NCBI GenBank assembly: GCA_045430305.1
Contig: JAILXW010000002.1
Location: 434,001 to 498,000 of the forward strand
Direction: 5' to 3'
From: Agarilytica sp045430305
GTDB taxonomy: Bacteria; Pseudomonadota; Gammaproteobacteria; Pseudomonadales; Cellvibrionaceae
Length of the DNA stretch: 64,000 nt
Below, piece after piece: positions 48,927-58,766 of the stretch. The number at the start of each line of letters is the position of its first letter. Positions within the stretch are counted from its first letter, which is position 1. The notes under the pieces are model-generated. The model saw only the letters and a list, made by a program, of their open reading frames with translations. It did not search any database and was not told the DNA's origin. Made by a program: the position numbers and the translations under genes.

Positions 48927-50822
48927 TTGACAGAATTGAACCCCGTATCGGCAACGCGCCATATCCAAAAACTCAGCCCGCGCCTCGCTAACCAAATTGC
49001 CGCGGGTGAAGTGGTCGAGCGCCCGGCGTCTGTCATTAAAGAGTTATTGGAAAACAGTATTGATGCTGGGGCGCGACAACTCGACGTGGAAATAGAATCC
49101 GGTGGCGTTAAGCTCATGCGTGTACGCGACAACGGTTGCGGTATTCCAAAAGAAGATTTGTCGCTTGCTTTGAGTCGCCATGCCACCAGTAAAATTATTC
49201 AGCTCGATGATTTAGAAGCGGTAGTCACCTTGGGCTTCCGCGGCGAAGCGCTAGCGAGTATTTCTTCTGTTTCCCGGCTAAACCTCACCAGTAATTCTGG
49301 CAGTGACGACGGCGCCTGGAGTGCCCAAGCCGAAGGTCGTGAGATGGAAGCTAAAATACTGCCAGCGGCGCACCCGCAAGGTTCTACCGTAGAAGTGCGC
49401 GATTTGTTTTTTAATACGCCCGCGCGAAGAAAATTTTTACGTACCGAAAAAACCGAATTTAATCGTATTGAAGACACCTTAAAGCGTATAGCGCTTTCGC
49501 GTTTTGAATTAGGTTTTAGCTTAAAAAATAATGGCAAGGTGATTCACAATTGGCGCCCAGCAAGTTCGCAAGCGGAGATGGAGCGGCGCACAGCGCAAAT
49601 TTGCGGCCCCAGCTTTATTGAAAATGCCCTTTACGTTGATATAGAGCGTGCAGGTTTGCGTTTGTGGGGGTGGGTCGCAAAGCCAAGCTTTTCTCGCAGT
49701 CAGGCCGATATGCAGCACTTTTACGTGAATGGTCGCGCTATACGTGATCGCCTGGTAAGCCACGCGGTTAAACAGGCCTACCAAGATGTCTTATACCACG
49801 GGCGGCACCCGGCTTTTGTTTTATATGTTGAGCTAGACCCTGCGAATGTGGATGTGAATGTACACCCTACTAAGCACGAAGTACGTTTTCGTGATGGCCG
49901 ATTAGTTCACGATTTTTTGTTTAGTAGTTTGCATAAAGCATTAGCAGATGTGCGCCCCGAAGCGCAGAACGAAACCCCCTTTGATAACGCACAATCGCAA
50001 GGTCGTGCAGGTGGTGAAATTGCTCCCATGCAAAACGCCATGGGCTTTGGTTCTGGTGGCGGTGCCAACACCGGCGGGGCAAACCAAACCCCGGTGAATT
50101 ATTCTTCTAGCCCGCAATGGAATCAAACCACGAATACAATTAACGCCGGTGAGCAGGTTGCCCATTATTCTGCGCTCATGGGGGGGCAAAGCGCGCAATC
50201 CCCTAGTATTGGTTCTTTGGAAGACAGCAATAAAGAAATACCGCCGCTAGGGTTTGCCGTTGCGCAAGTGAAAGGTGTATTTATTCTTGCAGAAAATGCG
50301 AATGGTTTAGTGATTGTTGATATGCATGCAGCGCACGAGCGTATCACCTACGAAAAAATGAAGTTGCAGTTCAGTGAAAAACGTTTGCAATCACAGCCCT
50401 TGTTGGTGCCGCAATCAATTGCTTTAAGTGAAAAAGAAGCTAACTGTGCCGAAGAGCATACCGAGTTTTTTGAACGTCTTGGTTTTACGCTGGAGCGTGC
50501 AGGGCCAGAAACTTTGTTGATTCGCCAAGTACCAGTGATGTTGTTTAAATCAGATGTGGATCAACTTGTACGAGATGTACTGTCAGATTTAATTGAGTTT
50601 GGTTCCAGTCAGCGTGTTGAACAAAATATTAATGAAATTTTATCAACGATGGCGTGCCATGGTTCTGTGCGGGCAAACCGACAATTAACCATTCCGGAAA
50701 TGAATGCACTTTTACGTGATATGGAAGAAACAGAGCGAAGTGGTCAATGCAATCACGGTCGCCCGACATGGACGCAAATGAGCATGAGTGAGTTAGACAA
50801 ACTCTTTATGCGTGGCCAATAA
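48927..50822 (+). CDS. mutL: DNA mismatch repair protein MutL (endonuclease type)
   Basis: MutL couples mismatch recognition by MutS to strand incision. The 631 residues have a GHKL ATPase domain (ANQIAAGEVVERPASVIKELLENSIDAGA, then TLGFRGEALASISSVS), a Gly/Asn/Gln-rich linker (about 345-425) and a C-terminal domain with D-M-H-A-x2-E-x4-E, the endonuclease motif absent in E. coli MutL, plus ACHGS and CNHGRP zinc-site motifs. It is therefore of the P. aeruginosa nuclease type. The start is a TTG at 48927; the stop overlaps the miaA ATG. Confidence 0.97.
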   Translation: MTELNPVSATRHIQKLSPRLANQIAAGEVVERPASVIKELLENSIDAGARQLDVEIESGGVKLMRVRDNGCGIPKEDLSLALSRHATSKIIQLDDLEAVVTLGFRGEALASISSVSRLNLTSNSGSDDGAWSAQAEGREMEAKILPAAHPQGSTVEVRDLFFNTPARRKFLRTEKTEFNRIEDTLKRIALSRFELGFSLKNNGKVIHNWRPASSQAEMERRTAQICGPSFIENALYVDIERAGLRLWGWVAKPSFSRSQADMQHFYVNGRAIRDRLVSHAVKQAYQDVLYHGRHPAFVLYVELDPANVDVNVHPTKHEVRFRDGRLVHDFLFSSLHKALADVRPEAQNETPFDNAQSQGRAGGEIAPMQNAMGFGSGGGANTGGANQTPVNYSSSPQWNQTTNTINAGEQVAHYSALMGGQSAQSPSIGSLEDSNKEIPPLGFAVAQVKGVFILAENANGLVIVDMHAAHERITYEKMKLQFSEKRLQSQPLLVPQSIALSEKEANCAEEHTEFFERLGFTLERAGPETLLIRQVPVMLFKSDVDQLVRDVLSDLIEFGSSQRVEQNINEILSTMACHGSVRANRQLTIPEMNALLRDMEETERSGQCNHGRPTWTQMSMSELDKLFMRGQ

Positions 50823-51799
50823 TGGAATCAGGTGGTATTTCGCAAAAACCATTAGCTATCACGCTAATGGGGCCGACCGCGTCCGGTAAAACGGATCTTG
50901 CTATTGCCCTAACCGAAGCGCTCAACGCAGAAATTATTAGCGTCGATTCAGCATTAGTGTATCGCGGAATGGATATTGGCTCGGCAAAACCCAGCGCGCA
51001 AGAGCTGGCTCGTGCACCACATCGGCTCATCGATATTCGTGACCCTAGTGAACCGTATTCTGTTGCGGATTTTTATCGTGACGCTAAATTCGAAATCGAA
51101 GATATCGTGGCGCATGGTAAAACGCCGTTATTGGTGGGTGGTACGATGTTGTATTTCAAAGCCTTGCTAGAAGGTTTGTCACCAATGCCCACCGCAGATG
51201 AAAACGTGCGGGCTCAAATAGAATGCGAGGCGGCAGAAAAAGGTTGGTCGTATATTCATGCGCAACTGAAAGAGGTTGACCCAGTTTCGGCCGAAAAAAT
51301 TCATCCCAATCACAGCCAGAGGCTAAGTCGTGCGCTAGAGGTTTATCGAATTTCCGGCAAGCCCATGTCTAGTTTTCATCGGCAAGCCGGTGAAGGTTTA
51401 TTGGCGCAATACAATTGGCAGCAGTGTGTCATTGCCCCCCGTGAGCGGCGTGTATTACACGAACGTATTGCGTTGCGCTTTGAAAAGATGATGCAGCAGG
51501 GTTTTTTGGAAGAGGTTCAAACGCTAGTGGCGCGTGGAGATCTGAATAAAGATTTACCAGCGATTCGCGCCGTCGGTTATCGTCAAGCATGGGAGCATTT
51601 GCATGGCGATTACGATGAAGTCGTCATGTTTGAAAAAGGATGTGCGGCAACGCGCCAATTAGCAAAAAGACAACTGACCTGGCTACGCTCTTGGCCCAAC
51701 GTACACAGGTTTGACTCCTTAGATAGCCATGGTAAACAGCGTTCTACAAAGGAAATGTGTGAATCTGTCCTTAAATTTCTCCAGAAATCACCGATATGA
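50822..51799 (+). CDS. miaA: tRNA dimethylallyltransferase
   Basis: MiaA adds the isopentenyl group to A37 of tRNAs reading UNN codons. The 325-residue product has the P-loop LMGPTASGKTDLAIAL, SVDSALVYRGMDIGSAKPS, LIDIRDPSEPYSVADF, the tRNA-binding LVGGTMLYFKALLEGLS, and RAVGYRQAWEHL. Its ATG overlaps the mutL stop codon (TAATG), so the two are translationally coupled. hfq follows after a 177-nt gap. Confidence 0.97.
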   Translation: MESGGISQKPLAITLMGPTASGKTDLAIALTEALNAEIISVDSALVYRGMDIGSAKPSAQELARAPHRLIDIRDPSEPYSVADFYRDAKFEIEDIVAHGKTPLLVGGTMLYFKALLEGLSPMPTADENVRAQIECEAAEKGWSYIHAQLKEVDPVSAEKIHPNHSQRLSRALEVYRISGKPMSSFHRQAGEGLLAQYNWQQCVIAPRERRVLHERIALRFEKMMQQGFLEEVQTLVARGDLNKDLPAIRAVGYRQAWEHLHGDYDEVVMFEKGCAATRQLAKRQLTWLRSWPNVHRFDSLDSHGKQRSTKEMCESVLKFLQKSPI

Positions 51800-51891
51800 T
51801 GTAGACTAGTACTTAAGTGCCGCTTAATTTCTGGCCAGACTAAACAAGTGCTAGAGGCAACGAAGGGCGGAACTTTTTTTTCGCAAAATTG

Positions 51892-51905
51892 GTTTACTAG
51901 TAAAC
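51892..51905. promoter_or_regulatory. GTTTACTAGTAAAC palindrome in the hfq leader
   Basis: A perfect 14-bp palindrome lies 71 nt upstream of the hfq ATG. It has the size and symmetry of a dimeric repressor site. No known regulator was matched. Confidence 0.4.
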
Positions 51906-51976
51906 GCCTTACGTTTTTCGAGCGTAATACTTTTTACCTCGCTCATTTATACATTCAAGAAATAAGGAGACAAACA

Positions 51977-52231
51977 ATGTCAAAAGGGCATAGCTTACAA
52001 GACCCTTACCTAAATGCACTCAGAAAAGAGCGTATTCCCGTATCAATCTACCTTGTAAATGGAATTAAATTACAGGGGCAGGTTGAGAGCTTCGACCAAT
52101 TTGTGGTGTTGCTGAAAAACACCGTTAGCCAAATGGTCTACAAGCATGCAATTTCTACTATCGTTCCAGGTCGCCCAGTGCGCGTACCTATGTTGAATCC
52201 AGAAGCGGGTGAAGACTCAGCTGGTGAATGA
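51977..52231 (+). CDS. hfq: RNA chaperone Hfq
   Basis: Hfq is the hexameric Sm-like protein that pairs small RNAs with mRNAs. The 84-residue product has the Sm1 motif (LQDPYLNALRKERIPVSIYLVNGIKLQGQVESFD) and Sm2 (YKHAISTIVP), with the conserved proximal-face residues. The C-terminal tail is short, as in Pseudomonas, not long as in E. coli. ATG 51977 is preceded by AAGGAGA at good distance; the longer upstream frame is not Hfq-like. hflX follows after 29 nt. Confidence 0.98.
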   Translation: MSKGHSLQDPYLNALRKERIPVSIYLVNGIKLQGQVESFDQFVVLLKNTVSQMVYKHAISTIVPGRPVRVPMLNPEAGEDSAGE

Positions 52232-52260
52232 TCGCGAGCAAATGTTAAGCGGAGTCCTTA

Positions 52261-53592
52261 TTGTTTTTTGATAGACCCGACTCAGGTGAACTGGCGGTGC
52301 TGGTTCACTTTGATTTCAATCACCGAGAACATAGCAGAAACCAAAATAACGACCCGCGAGAATTCGAAGATCTCGCCCTCTCTGCTGGTGCAGACCCGAC
52401 TGACTTCTTGTTTGGTCGACGCAATGCGCCTGATCCCAAATACTTTATCGGTAGCGGAAAGCTAGAAGAGCTTATCGAGCTTGTGGTGGGCCATGGTGCT
52501 GAGTTGGTGATTTTTAATCACGACCTTAGCCCCAGCCAAGAGCGCAACCTTGAAGAAGAGCTTCAGTGTCGTGTACTTGATCGTACTGGTTTAATTCTCG
52601 ATATCTTTGCTCAGCGCGCACGCACACATGAAGGTAAGTTACAGGTAGAGCTGGCGCAGCTTCAGCACATGTCGACGCGGCTGATTCGTGGTTGGACTCA
52701 CTTAGAGCGCCAAAAAGGCGGTATTGGGCTGCGTGGTCCAGGTGAAACTCAGCTAGAAACTGACCGACGTTTATTGCGTGGGCGCATCAAATCTATTAAC
52801 AAACGCTTAGACAAAGTGCGCAAGCAACGCGAGCAGGGGCGGCGAGCGCGAACACGCGCTGATGTGCCGACGGTTTCTCTGGTCGGGTATACCAACGCCG
52901 GTAAATCTACATTGTTTAACGCCCTAACCGACGCCGATGTTTACGCCAAAGATCAGCTCTTTGCCACGCTAGACCCCACTATGCGTAAAGTCGAACTTGA
53001 AGGTATCGGCCAAGCCGTACTGGCCGACACCGTTGGTTTTATTAGCAACTTGCCTCATCGTTTGGTGGAATCTTTTCGCGCGACCCTAGAAGAAGCGACC
53101 AGCGCAGAATTGCTCTTGCATGTTATTGATGCAGTAGATGAAGAGCGTGCGCGCAATATTGAACAAGTGAATATTGTGTTAGAAGAAATTGGCGCCAGCG
53201 ATCTGCCGCAGTTATTAATCTACAACAAAATAGATTTAATCACCGATTACGAACCGCGTATCGATCGCGATGAGCAGGGAAAGCCAATTGCCGTGTGGCT
53301 GTCTGCCCAAAGTAATCTCGGCTTGGATCTGCTCCTGCAGGCGATCTCTGAGCTACTGCACGAAGAAGTGTTACAGGCTGAAATTGTCTTAAGTGCAGAG
53401 CAGGGCAGCTTGCGTGCACGCCTGTTTCGTCAAAATGCAGTACTCGAAGAAAGCTATAACGACGATGGCTCTAGCGTGCTCAGCGTAAAATTACCCTTTA
53501 CTGATTTTAAGCGTGCGCTGGCAGCAGAGAATATAAGCATTGATTCTCTCGACATAAACGAGGATCATCCTCGCTCGCGTGTGGCGAGTTAA
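52261..53592 (+). CDS. hflX: GTPase HflX
   Basis: HflX is a ribosome-associated GTPase that splits stalled or hibernating ribosomes under stress. The 443 residues contain the N-terminal HflX domain (ADPTDFLFGRRNAPDPKYFIGSGKLEEL), the linker GGIGLRGPGETQLETDRR, and the GTPase motifs GYTNAGKSTLFN, DTVGFI and NKID. The start is TTG 52261 with GGAG 6 nt upstream; the MFF N-terminus matches the P. aeruginosa protein. It follows hfq and precedes hflK, the conserved order. Confidence 0.97.
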   Translation: MFFDRPDSGELAVLVHFDFNHREHSRNQNNDPREFEDLALSAGADPTDFLFGRRNAPDPKYFIGSGKLEELIELVVGHGAELVIFNHDLSPSQERNLEEELQCRVLDRTGLILDIFAQRARTHEGKLQVELAQLQHMSTRLIRGWTHLERQKGGIGLRGPGETQLETDRRLLRGRIKSINKRLDKVRKQREQGRRARTRADVPTVSLVGYTNAGKSTLFNALTDADVYAKDQLFATLDPTMRKVELEGIGQAVLADTVGFISNLPHRLVESFRATLEEATSAELLLHVIDAVDEERARNIEQVNIVLEEIGASDLPQLLIYNKIDLITDYEPRIDRDEQGKPIAVWLSAQSNLGLDLLLQAISELLHEEVLQAEIVLSAEQGSLRARLFRQNAVLEESYNDDGSSVLSVKLPFTDFKRALAAENISIDSLDINEDHPRSRVAS

Positions 53593-53738
53593 GTCTAGCT
53601 TCCCATAACCCAAAGATTCAACGCATTCGTATATAAAAAAGAGCGCATTATCTAAATGTTGTGCGCTTGAAAAATGACGAAATAGCTTCATATCCTCATA
53701 ACTGACAATCTCAACAAAAATTTTAATTGGAGATCCTT

Positions 53739-54929
53739 ATGGCTTGGAACGAGCCTGGCAATAATAACGGGAACAAAGACCCTTGGGGCGGTGGCAATCG
53801 TAACGACGGGCCGCCCGATCTAGACGAAGCGCTAAAAAACCTGCAAAAGAAAATTAATGGCGTCTTTGGCGGCGGGGGTGGCGGTAGTCGCTCTGGCAAT
53901 GCAGATGGCTTCAATTCGATAATTGTTGTGGTTGCACTGATAGTGGCAGCGATCGCTTACTTTATTGCTGGCATGGCCATCGTGAACGAGCAGGAGCGTG
54001 CGGTCGTGCTTCGCCTTGGTGTTTATCAAGAGACTAAGGGGCCAGGTTTCCGCTGGAACCCGCCTCTTGTTGATACGGTTTTCACCGTAAACGTCACCAA
54101 GTTGCGTAACTGGTCGACCACCGAGCAAATGCTTACCCAGGATCTCAATATCGTTGACGTCAAACTGTCTGTACAGTACGCCATTGATGATGCTCGAAAC
54201 TTTGTGCTCAATGTACGCGAGCCAGAAGAAAGTTTACGTCAGGCCTCAAATTCGGCCTTGCGCCACGTGGCCGGCTCTACCGTTATGCATGATGTCTTGA
54301 CCCAGGGGCGTGGAAAAGTCGCGGTCGAAATTCAAGAGCGCTTGCAGGCATACCTGAATAACTACGAGACGGGCATCTTCATTGAGAAAGTCAACGTGGA
54401 AGATTCGAATCCGCCGGTAGAAGTGCAGTCTGCCTTCGATGACGTGATCAAGGCACGTGAAGATGAAGAGCGTTACAAAAACCAGGCTCAGGCATACTCC
54501 AACGGCATTATCCCAGAGGCCCGCGGTGGTGCGCAGCGCATCAAAGAAGAAGCAACTGCATACAAAGAGCAGGTTATCGCACAGGCCGAGGGTGAAGCCC
54601 AACGCTTCGAGTATCTGTTAACGGAATACAAAAAAGCGCCTGAAGTGACCCGTCAGCGCTTGTATTTGGATGCGGTGCAAGAAGTCATGTCGAAGTCTTC
54701 CAAGGTTATGGTCGATGTAGAGGGGGGCAATAACATGCTGTATCTGCCCCTTGATAAAATCATTGGTGGCGGTACGACTGGTTCAGCTCGTATCGGGAGT
54801 GGTGCTGTGAGTGGGTCAGGCAGCGGCCAAAACCTTAGTCCTGCAGATCGCGACATCATCATCAATCAAGTGGTCGAACAACTCCGTCGCGAGATTTCTG
54901 CCAGTTCACGTCGTAGGGAGGGTCGCTAA
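53739..54929 (+). CDS. hflK: FtsH protease modulator HflK
   Basis: HflK and HflC form the SPFH-domain cage around the FtsH protease in the inner membrane. The 396-residue protein has a Gly/Asn-rich cytoplasmic N-terminus (about 1-50, like other HflK), a membrane helix (about 53-75, IIVVVALIVAAIAYFIAG) and the SPFH domain (NEQERAVVLRLGVYQETKGPG), followed by a coiled coil and a Gly/Ser-rich end. The start is ATG 53739 with GGAG 6 nt upstream. Its stop overlaps the hflC start. Confidence 0.97.
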   Translation: MAWNEPGNNNGNKDPWGGGNRNDGPPDLDEALKNLQKKINGVFGGGGGGSRSGNADGFNSIIVVVALIVAAIAYFIAGMAIVNEQERAVVLRLGVYQETKGPGFRWNPPLVDTVFTVNVTKLRNWSTTEQMLTQDLNIVDVKLSVQYAIDDARNFVLNVREPEESLRQASNSALRHVAGSTVMHDVLTQGRGKVAVEIQERLQAYLNNYETGIFIEKVNVEDSNPPVEVQSAFDDVIKAREDEERYKNQAQAYSNGIIPEARGGAQRIKEEATAYKEQVIAQAEGEAQRFEYLLTEYKKAPEVTRQRLYLDAVQEVMSKSSKVMVDVEGGNNMLYLPLDKIIGGGTTGSARIGSGAVSGSGSGQNLSPADRDIIINQVVEQLRREISASSRRREGR

Positions 54930-55804
54930 TGTCCCCTAGAGTTATGTTTGGTTTAGTTGTCGCCGTATTGGCGCTGTTTGTAGGAGCTAATTCGCTCTAC
55001 ATCGTGAATGAATTCCAGCGTGGTGTATTGCTTCGTTTTGGTAAAGTTACCGATGCTGATTTGCAGCCCGGACTTCACGTCAAAGTGCCATTTATCGACA
55101 ATATTCGCTTGTTTGATGCGCGTGTTCTGACACTAGATGCCCGCCCAGAACGTTTTCTCACTGTAGAAAAGAAAAGCATGATGGTCGATTCCTACGCGAA
55201 GTGGCGCATTATCGACGTGGGCAAATTCTATACCGCGACGAATGGTGAAGAAGATCGAGCTATGCGCTTATTGGCTCAGCGTATCAACGAAGGTTTGCGT
55301 AACCAATTTGCTGCGCGTACCTTGCAAGAAGTTGTTAGCGGTGAGCGTGATCAGTTGATGGTCAACATTTCTATCGCTCTTAACGAATTCACCCAAGAAT
55401 CCGTTGGAGTTGAAATCGTCGATGTGCGAGTGAAGAAAATTGACCTGCCAGATGAAGTGTCCGACCCTGTGTACAGTCGTATGCGAGCCGAACGAGAAAG
55501 AGAAGCGCGTGAGCATCGCTCCAAGGGTAAAGAGCAGGCGGAAATTATTCGCGCCGATGCTGATCGCCAACAGACCATTATCGAAGCGCAAGCATACAAA
55601 GAGTCTGAGTTGCTACGTGGTGAAGGGGATGCAAAAGCGGCAGCTATCTACGCAAGTGCTTACAACAAAGATCCTGAGTTTTACGCCTTTGTACGAAGTT
55701 TGAACGCTTACAAAAACACCTTCGCAGGTAAAGAAGATATCTTACTGCTTGACCCAAGTAGTGACTTCTTTCGCTATTTGAACGACTCAAAAGGCAGTAA
55801 GTAA
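54929..55804 (+). CDS. hflC: FtsH protease modulator HflC
   Basis: HflC is the partner of HflK. The 291-residue protein has an N-terminal membrane helix (about 5-24, MFGLVVAVLALFVGANSLYI), the SPFH domain (VNEFQRGVLLRFGKVTDADLQPGLHVKVPFID) and a charged coiled coil with AYKESELLRGEGDAKAAAIYA. Length is slightly short of the E. coli protein. The ATG overlaps the hflK stop (TAATG). A terminator follows at 55863-55889. Confidence 0.97.
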   Translation: MSPRVMFGLVVAVLALFVGANSLYIVNEFQRGVLLRFGKVTDADLQPGLHVKVPFIDNIRLFDARVLTLDARPERFLTVEKKSMMVDSYAKWRIIDVGKFYTATNGEEDRAMRLLAQRINEGLRNQFAARTLQEVVSGERDQLMVNISIALNEFTQESVGVEIVDVRVKKIDLPDEVSDPVYSRMRAEREREAREHRSKGKEQAEIIRADADRQQTIIEAQAYKESELLRGEGDAKAAAIYASAYNKDPEFYAFVRSLNAYKNTFAGKEDILLLDPSSDFFRYLNDSKGSK

Positions 55805-55862
55805 GCAGCTTAAAAGCGCATTACTTTCTGTTAAAAAACGACAGAAAGCTGTAACATTAGAT

Positions 55863-55889
55863 AACCGGCCACATCGAGCCGGTTTTTTT
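55863..55889 (+). terminator. Terminator after hflKC
   Basis: AACCGGC (55863-55869) pairs with GCCGGTT (55878-55884) around an 8-nt loop, followed by TTTTT. Confidence 0.85.
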
Positions 55890-55914
55890 ATGCGTTAAAC
55901 AACCGGATTGAGCC

Positions 55915-56115
55915 GTGGAGCCTTCAGACATCTGGCGCGAGTTCGCCCAAGCCATCTGTCTCATGCTTGTGATCGAAGGCATTATTCCTTTTCTCTACCC
56001 TAGTCGTTGGCGTCGTCTTGTGGCAACAATTGCCACGGTTGATGATCGTCAGCTACGAATTATGGGCTTTGTGAGCATGCTGATCGGCGCTGGGTTACTG
56101 TTTATTCTTAGATAG
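55915..56115 (+). CDS. DUF2065 (YjeT-like) small membrane protein
   Basis: The 66-residue protein has two predicted membrane helices (about 8-28 and 48-65, the last ending GFVSMLIGAGLLFILR) separated by a basic loop (RWRRLVATIATVDDRQLR). This is the DUF2065/YjeT pattern, found between hflC and hisZ or purA in many gammaproteobacteria. Function is unknown. The start is a GTG at 55915 with a weak ribosome-binding site; the frame before it contains no better start. Confidence 0.85.
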   Translation: MEPSDIWREFAQAICLMLVIEGIIPFLYPSRWRRLVATIATVDDRQLRIMGFVSMLIGAGLLFILR

Positions 56116-56196
56116 AAGAATAGCTACGCTGGTCAGGAATACCTGGCCCCTCACTTTTAAAGTAAGAACGACTGATTTTTCTGGTCACATACAAAT

Positions 56197-57381
56197 ATGA
56201 GTACAACAGTTGATCGCTGGCTATTGCCAGATGGTATCGAAGAACTCTTGCCCGAACAGGCTCGCTTAGTAGAGCGTCTTCGTCGCAGTTTAATCGATCA
56301 TTTTGAAACTTGGGGCTACGACTACGTCGTGCCACCCATGTTGGAATTTACCGATTCTTTACTCACCGGTTCCGGTAGCGATATCGATCTATTGACGTTT
56401 AAGGTCACTGATCAGCTTTCTGGCCGGATGCTCGGTATCCGAGCCGATATTACACCGCAAGCTGCGCGAATGGATGCGCATAGCTTGAAGCGCGAAGGTG
56501 TGAATCGCTTGTGCTACGCTGGCCATGTATTACACGCCAAGCCAAAATTTCCTTTGAGTTCTCGTACCCCCCTAAAAGTAGGGGTAGAAATGTTTGGTGT
56601 ACAGGGCGTTGAAGCTGAAATCGAATTGATCAGCCTACTTATCGACTCGCTTGCAGTGGCTGAGATTGAAAAACAGTACATCGATATTGGTCATGTCGGT
56701 ATTTTTAGAAGTCTTGCCGAAGCTGCGGGGCTAGATAGTGCCCAAGAAGCCAAACTCTTTGCGCTTATGCAAAGTAAGTCTTTCAGCGATATAAGCGCCT
56801 GGATCACAGGCAATATGAGCGATGGGCCGCTCAGTAATGCGTTACAGGCATTGCCAAAGCTTTCTGGTGACAGTCGTATTATTCAAAAGGCAAAAGAGCA
56901 GTTAACAGACGTTCCGGCAGTGGTGTCACTCGCGCTCGAACAGCTAGAAAAAATCGCGACGCAGATTGAAGCGCGCTACCCAGAGGCGCAGCTGTATTTC
57001 GATCTCAGTGAGCTTCGCGGTTATCACTATCATACGGGCATCGTGTTCGGTGCTTTTGCTCCTGGTGTTGGCAATGCAATTGCCAACGGTGGGCGATACG
57101 ATCATGTCGGTGAGGCCTTTGGTCGAGCGCGTTCCGCAAGCGGTTTTGATATCGACCTTTCTGCTTTAAGTCGATTGCTTGAGGCTAAATTAGGTGTAGC
57201 CAAAGCCATTTTTGTAGTGCCTCAAGAAGATGAAGCACAGTGGCAACAGATCCAGAAGTTGCGTGCAGAAGGTGCGCGCGTCGTAATGGCGATGCCTGGG
57301 CAATATGCTCCGGCCGATTATCAAAATTGTGATCGTCAGTTAATCATGCAAGAGTCGCAGTGGCAGGTCACGGCGCTTTAA
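56197..57381 (+). CDS. hisZ: ATP phosphoribosyltransferase regulatory subunit HisZ
   Basis: HisZ is a histidyl-tRNA synthetase-like protein without aminoacylation activity that forms a complex with short-form HisG in histidine synthesis. The 394-residue product has class II motif 2-like MLGIRADITPQAARMDAHSL and the late DLSELRGYHYHTGIVFGAFA segment, but lacks the C-terminal anticodon-binding domain of HisRS. It lies between DUF2065 and purA, as in Pseudomonas. Its presence implies a short HisG elsewhere in the genome. Confidence 0.95.
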   Translation: MSTTVDRWLLPDGIEELLPEQARLVERLRRSLIDHFETWGYDYVVPPMLEFTDSLLTGSGSDIDLLTFKVTDQLSGRMLGIRADITPQAARMDAHSLKREGVNRLCYAGHVLHAKPKFPLSSRTPLKVGVEMFGVQGVEAEIELISLLIDSLAVAEIEKQYIDIGHVGIFRSLAEAAGLDSAQEAKLFALMQSKSFSDISAWITGNMSDGPLSNALQALPKLSGDSRIIQKAKEQLTDVPAVVSLALEQLEKIATQIEARYPEAQLYFDLSELRGYHYHTGIVFGAFAPGVGNAIANGGRYDHVGEAFGRARSASGFDIDLSALSRLLEAKLGVAKAIFVVPQEDEAQWQQIQKLRAEGARVVMAMPGQYAPADYQNCDRQLIMQESQWQVTAL

Positions 57382-57425
57382 CTTGTTATTAATTTTTCAT
57401 TAGATGTAGCTTAGAGATTGAAACA

Positions 57426-58721
57426 ATGGGTAAAAACGTTGTCGTTTTGGGGTCGCAGTGGGGCGATGAAGGTAAAGGTAAAATTGTTGATTTGCTTACT
57501 GAAGAAGTAAAACACGTTGCACGCTTTCAAGGTGGTCACAATGCTGGCCATACCTTGGTTATCGAAGGCGAAAAAACGGTTCTTCACTTGATTCCTTCTG
57601 GTATTTTACGCGAAGACGTTACCTGCTTAATTGGCAACGGCGTAGTGCTTTCTATGGAGGCATTGCTAAAAGAAATCGCTGAACTAGAAGCGCGTGGTGT
57701 GCCAGTAAAAGAGCGCTTGCGCTTATCGCCTGCGTGTCCGCTTATTTTGCCTGTGCATGTGGCGCTTGACCAAGCGCGCGAAATAAAACGAGGCAATAAA
57801 AAGATCGGTACCACAGGTCGTGGTATTGGCCCTGCGTACGAAGACAAAGTGTCGCGCCGCGGTCTACGTTTGGGTGATGTATTGCACCCCGAACGTTTTG
57901 CTAACAAGTTAAGTGAAGTGTTGGAATATCACAATTTTGTTTTGACGCAGTACTATGGCGTAGAGGCGATAGATTTCGACACCGTACTCAAAGAAGTGCA
58001 GTCGCACGCAGAGCAAGTAAAAGAGATGATCTTGGATGTTTCTGATTACTTGCACAATGCGCGTGAAAATAACGAAAGTATATTGTTTGAGGGTGCACAG
58101 GGTTCCTTGCTTGATATCGACCACGGAACTTACCCTTTTGTTACCTCCTCAAACACTACCGCTGGTGGCACCGCAACCGGTTCCGGCTTTGGCCCTTTAT
58201 ATCTCGATTACGTGCTCGGCATCACTAAAGCCTACACAACGCGTGTCGGTGAAGGCCCCTTCCCAACAGAGTTAGAGTGTGACGTTGGCGAGCATCTCGG
58301 TGTTAAAGGTCACGAATTTGGCGCAACGACTGGACGTAAGCGTCGTACGGGTTGGTTTGATGCTGTTGCAGTAAAGCATGCAGTGCGTATTAACAGTATG
58401 ACGGGTATATGTTTGACCAAGCTCGACGTGCTTGATGGCCTTAACGAAGTCAAAATTTGTGTCGGTTATCGAAACGCAGCCGGAGAAGAAACCGGTATCC
58501 CTTGTGATGCTGAAGGTTGGGCAGAAATAGACCCCGTTTATGAAAGTATGTCTGGCTGGCAAGCGACCACTTTTGGTGTGCAAAACGAGGCCGAACTTCC
58601 TCAAGAAGCGTTAGATTATATTGCGCGTATTGAAGCGCTTATCGGAATTCCAGTCGATATTATTTCGACAGGCCCAGATCGCGTTGAAACAATCGTTCGC
58701 CGCAGCCCTTTTTCTGCATAG
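57426..58721 (+). CDS. purA: Adenylosuccinate synthetase
   Basis: PurA joins IMP and aspartate using GTP, the first committed step to AMP. The 431-residue product begins with the GTP-binding loop VVLGSQWGDEGKGKIVD, followed by RFQGGHNAGHTLV, the IMP-binding GTTGRGIGPAYEDK and EGAQGSLLDIDHGTYPFVTSS. Length is normal. It lies 44 nt after hisZ. A hairpin terminator follows at 58767-58792. Confidence 0.98.
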   Translation: MGKNVVVLGSQWGDEGKGKIVDLLTEEVKHVARFQGGHNAGHTLVIEGEKTVLHLIPSGILREDVTCLIGNGVVLSMEALLKEIAELEARGVPVKERLRLSPACPLILPVHVALDQAREIKRGNKKIGTTGRGIGPAYEDKVSRRGLRLGDVLHPERFANKLSEVLEYHNFVLTQYYGVEAIDFDTVLKEVQSHAEQVKEMILDVSDYLHNARENNESILFEGAQGSLLDIDHGTYPFVTSSNTTAGGTATGSGFGPLYLDYVLGITKAYTTRVGEGPFPTELECDVGEHLGVKGHEFGATTGRKRRTGWFDAVAVKHAVRINSMTGICLTKLDVLDGLNEVKICVGYRNAAGEETGIPCDAEGWAEIDPVYESMSGWQATTFGVQNEAELPQEALDYIARIEALIGIPVDIISTGPDRVETIVRRSPFSA

Positions 58722-58766
58722 CGTTTTTTCTTTGGGTGTTGCATGGCAAAGTCGCTGATGCGCTGT

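Noticed and set aside
49980..50200. Suspected insertion or frame disruption in mutL (Gly/Asn/Gln-rich segment)
   Set aside because: The frame is continuous and this is the normal variable linker between the ATPase and endonuclease domains.
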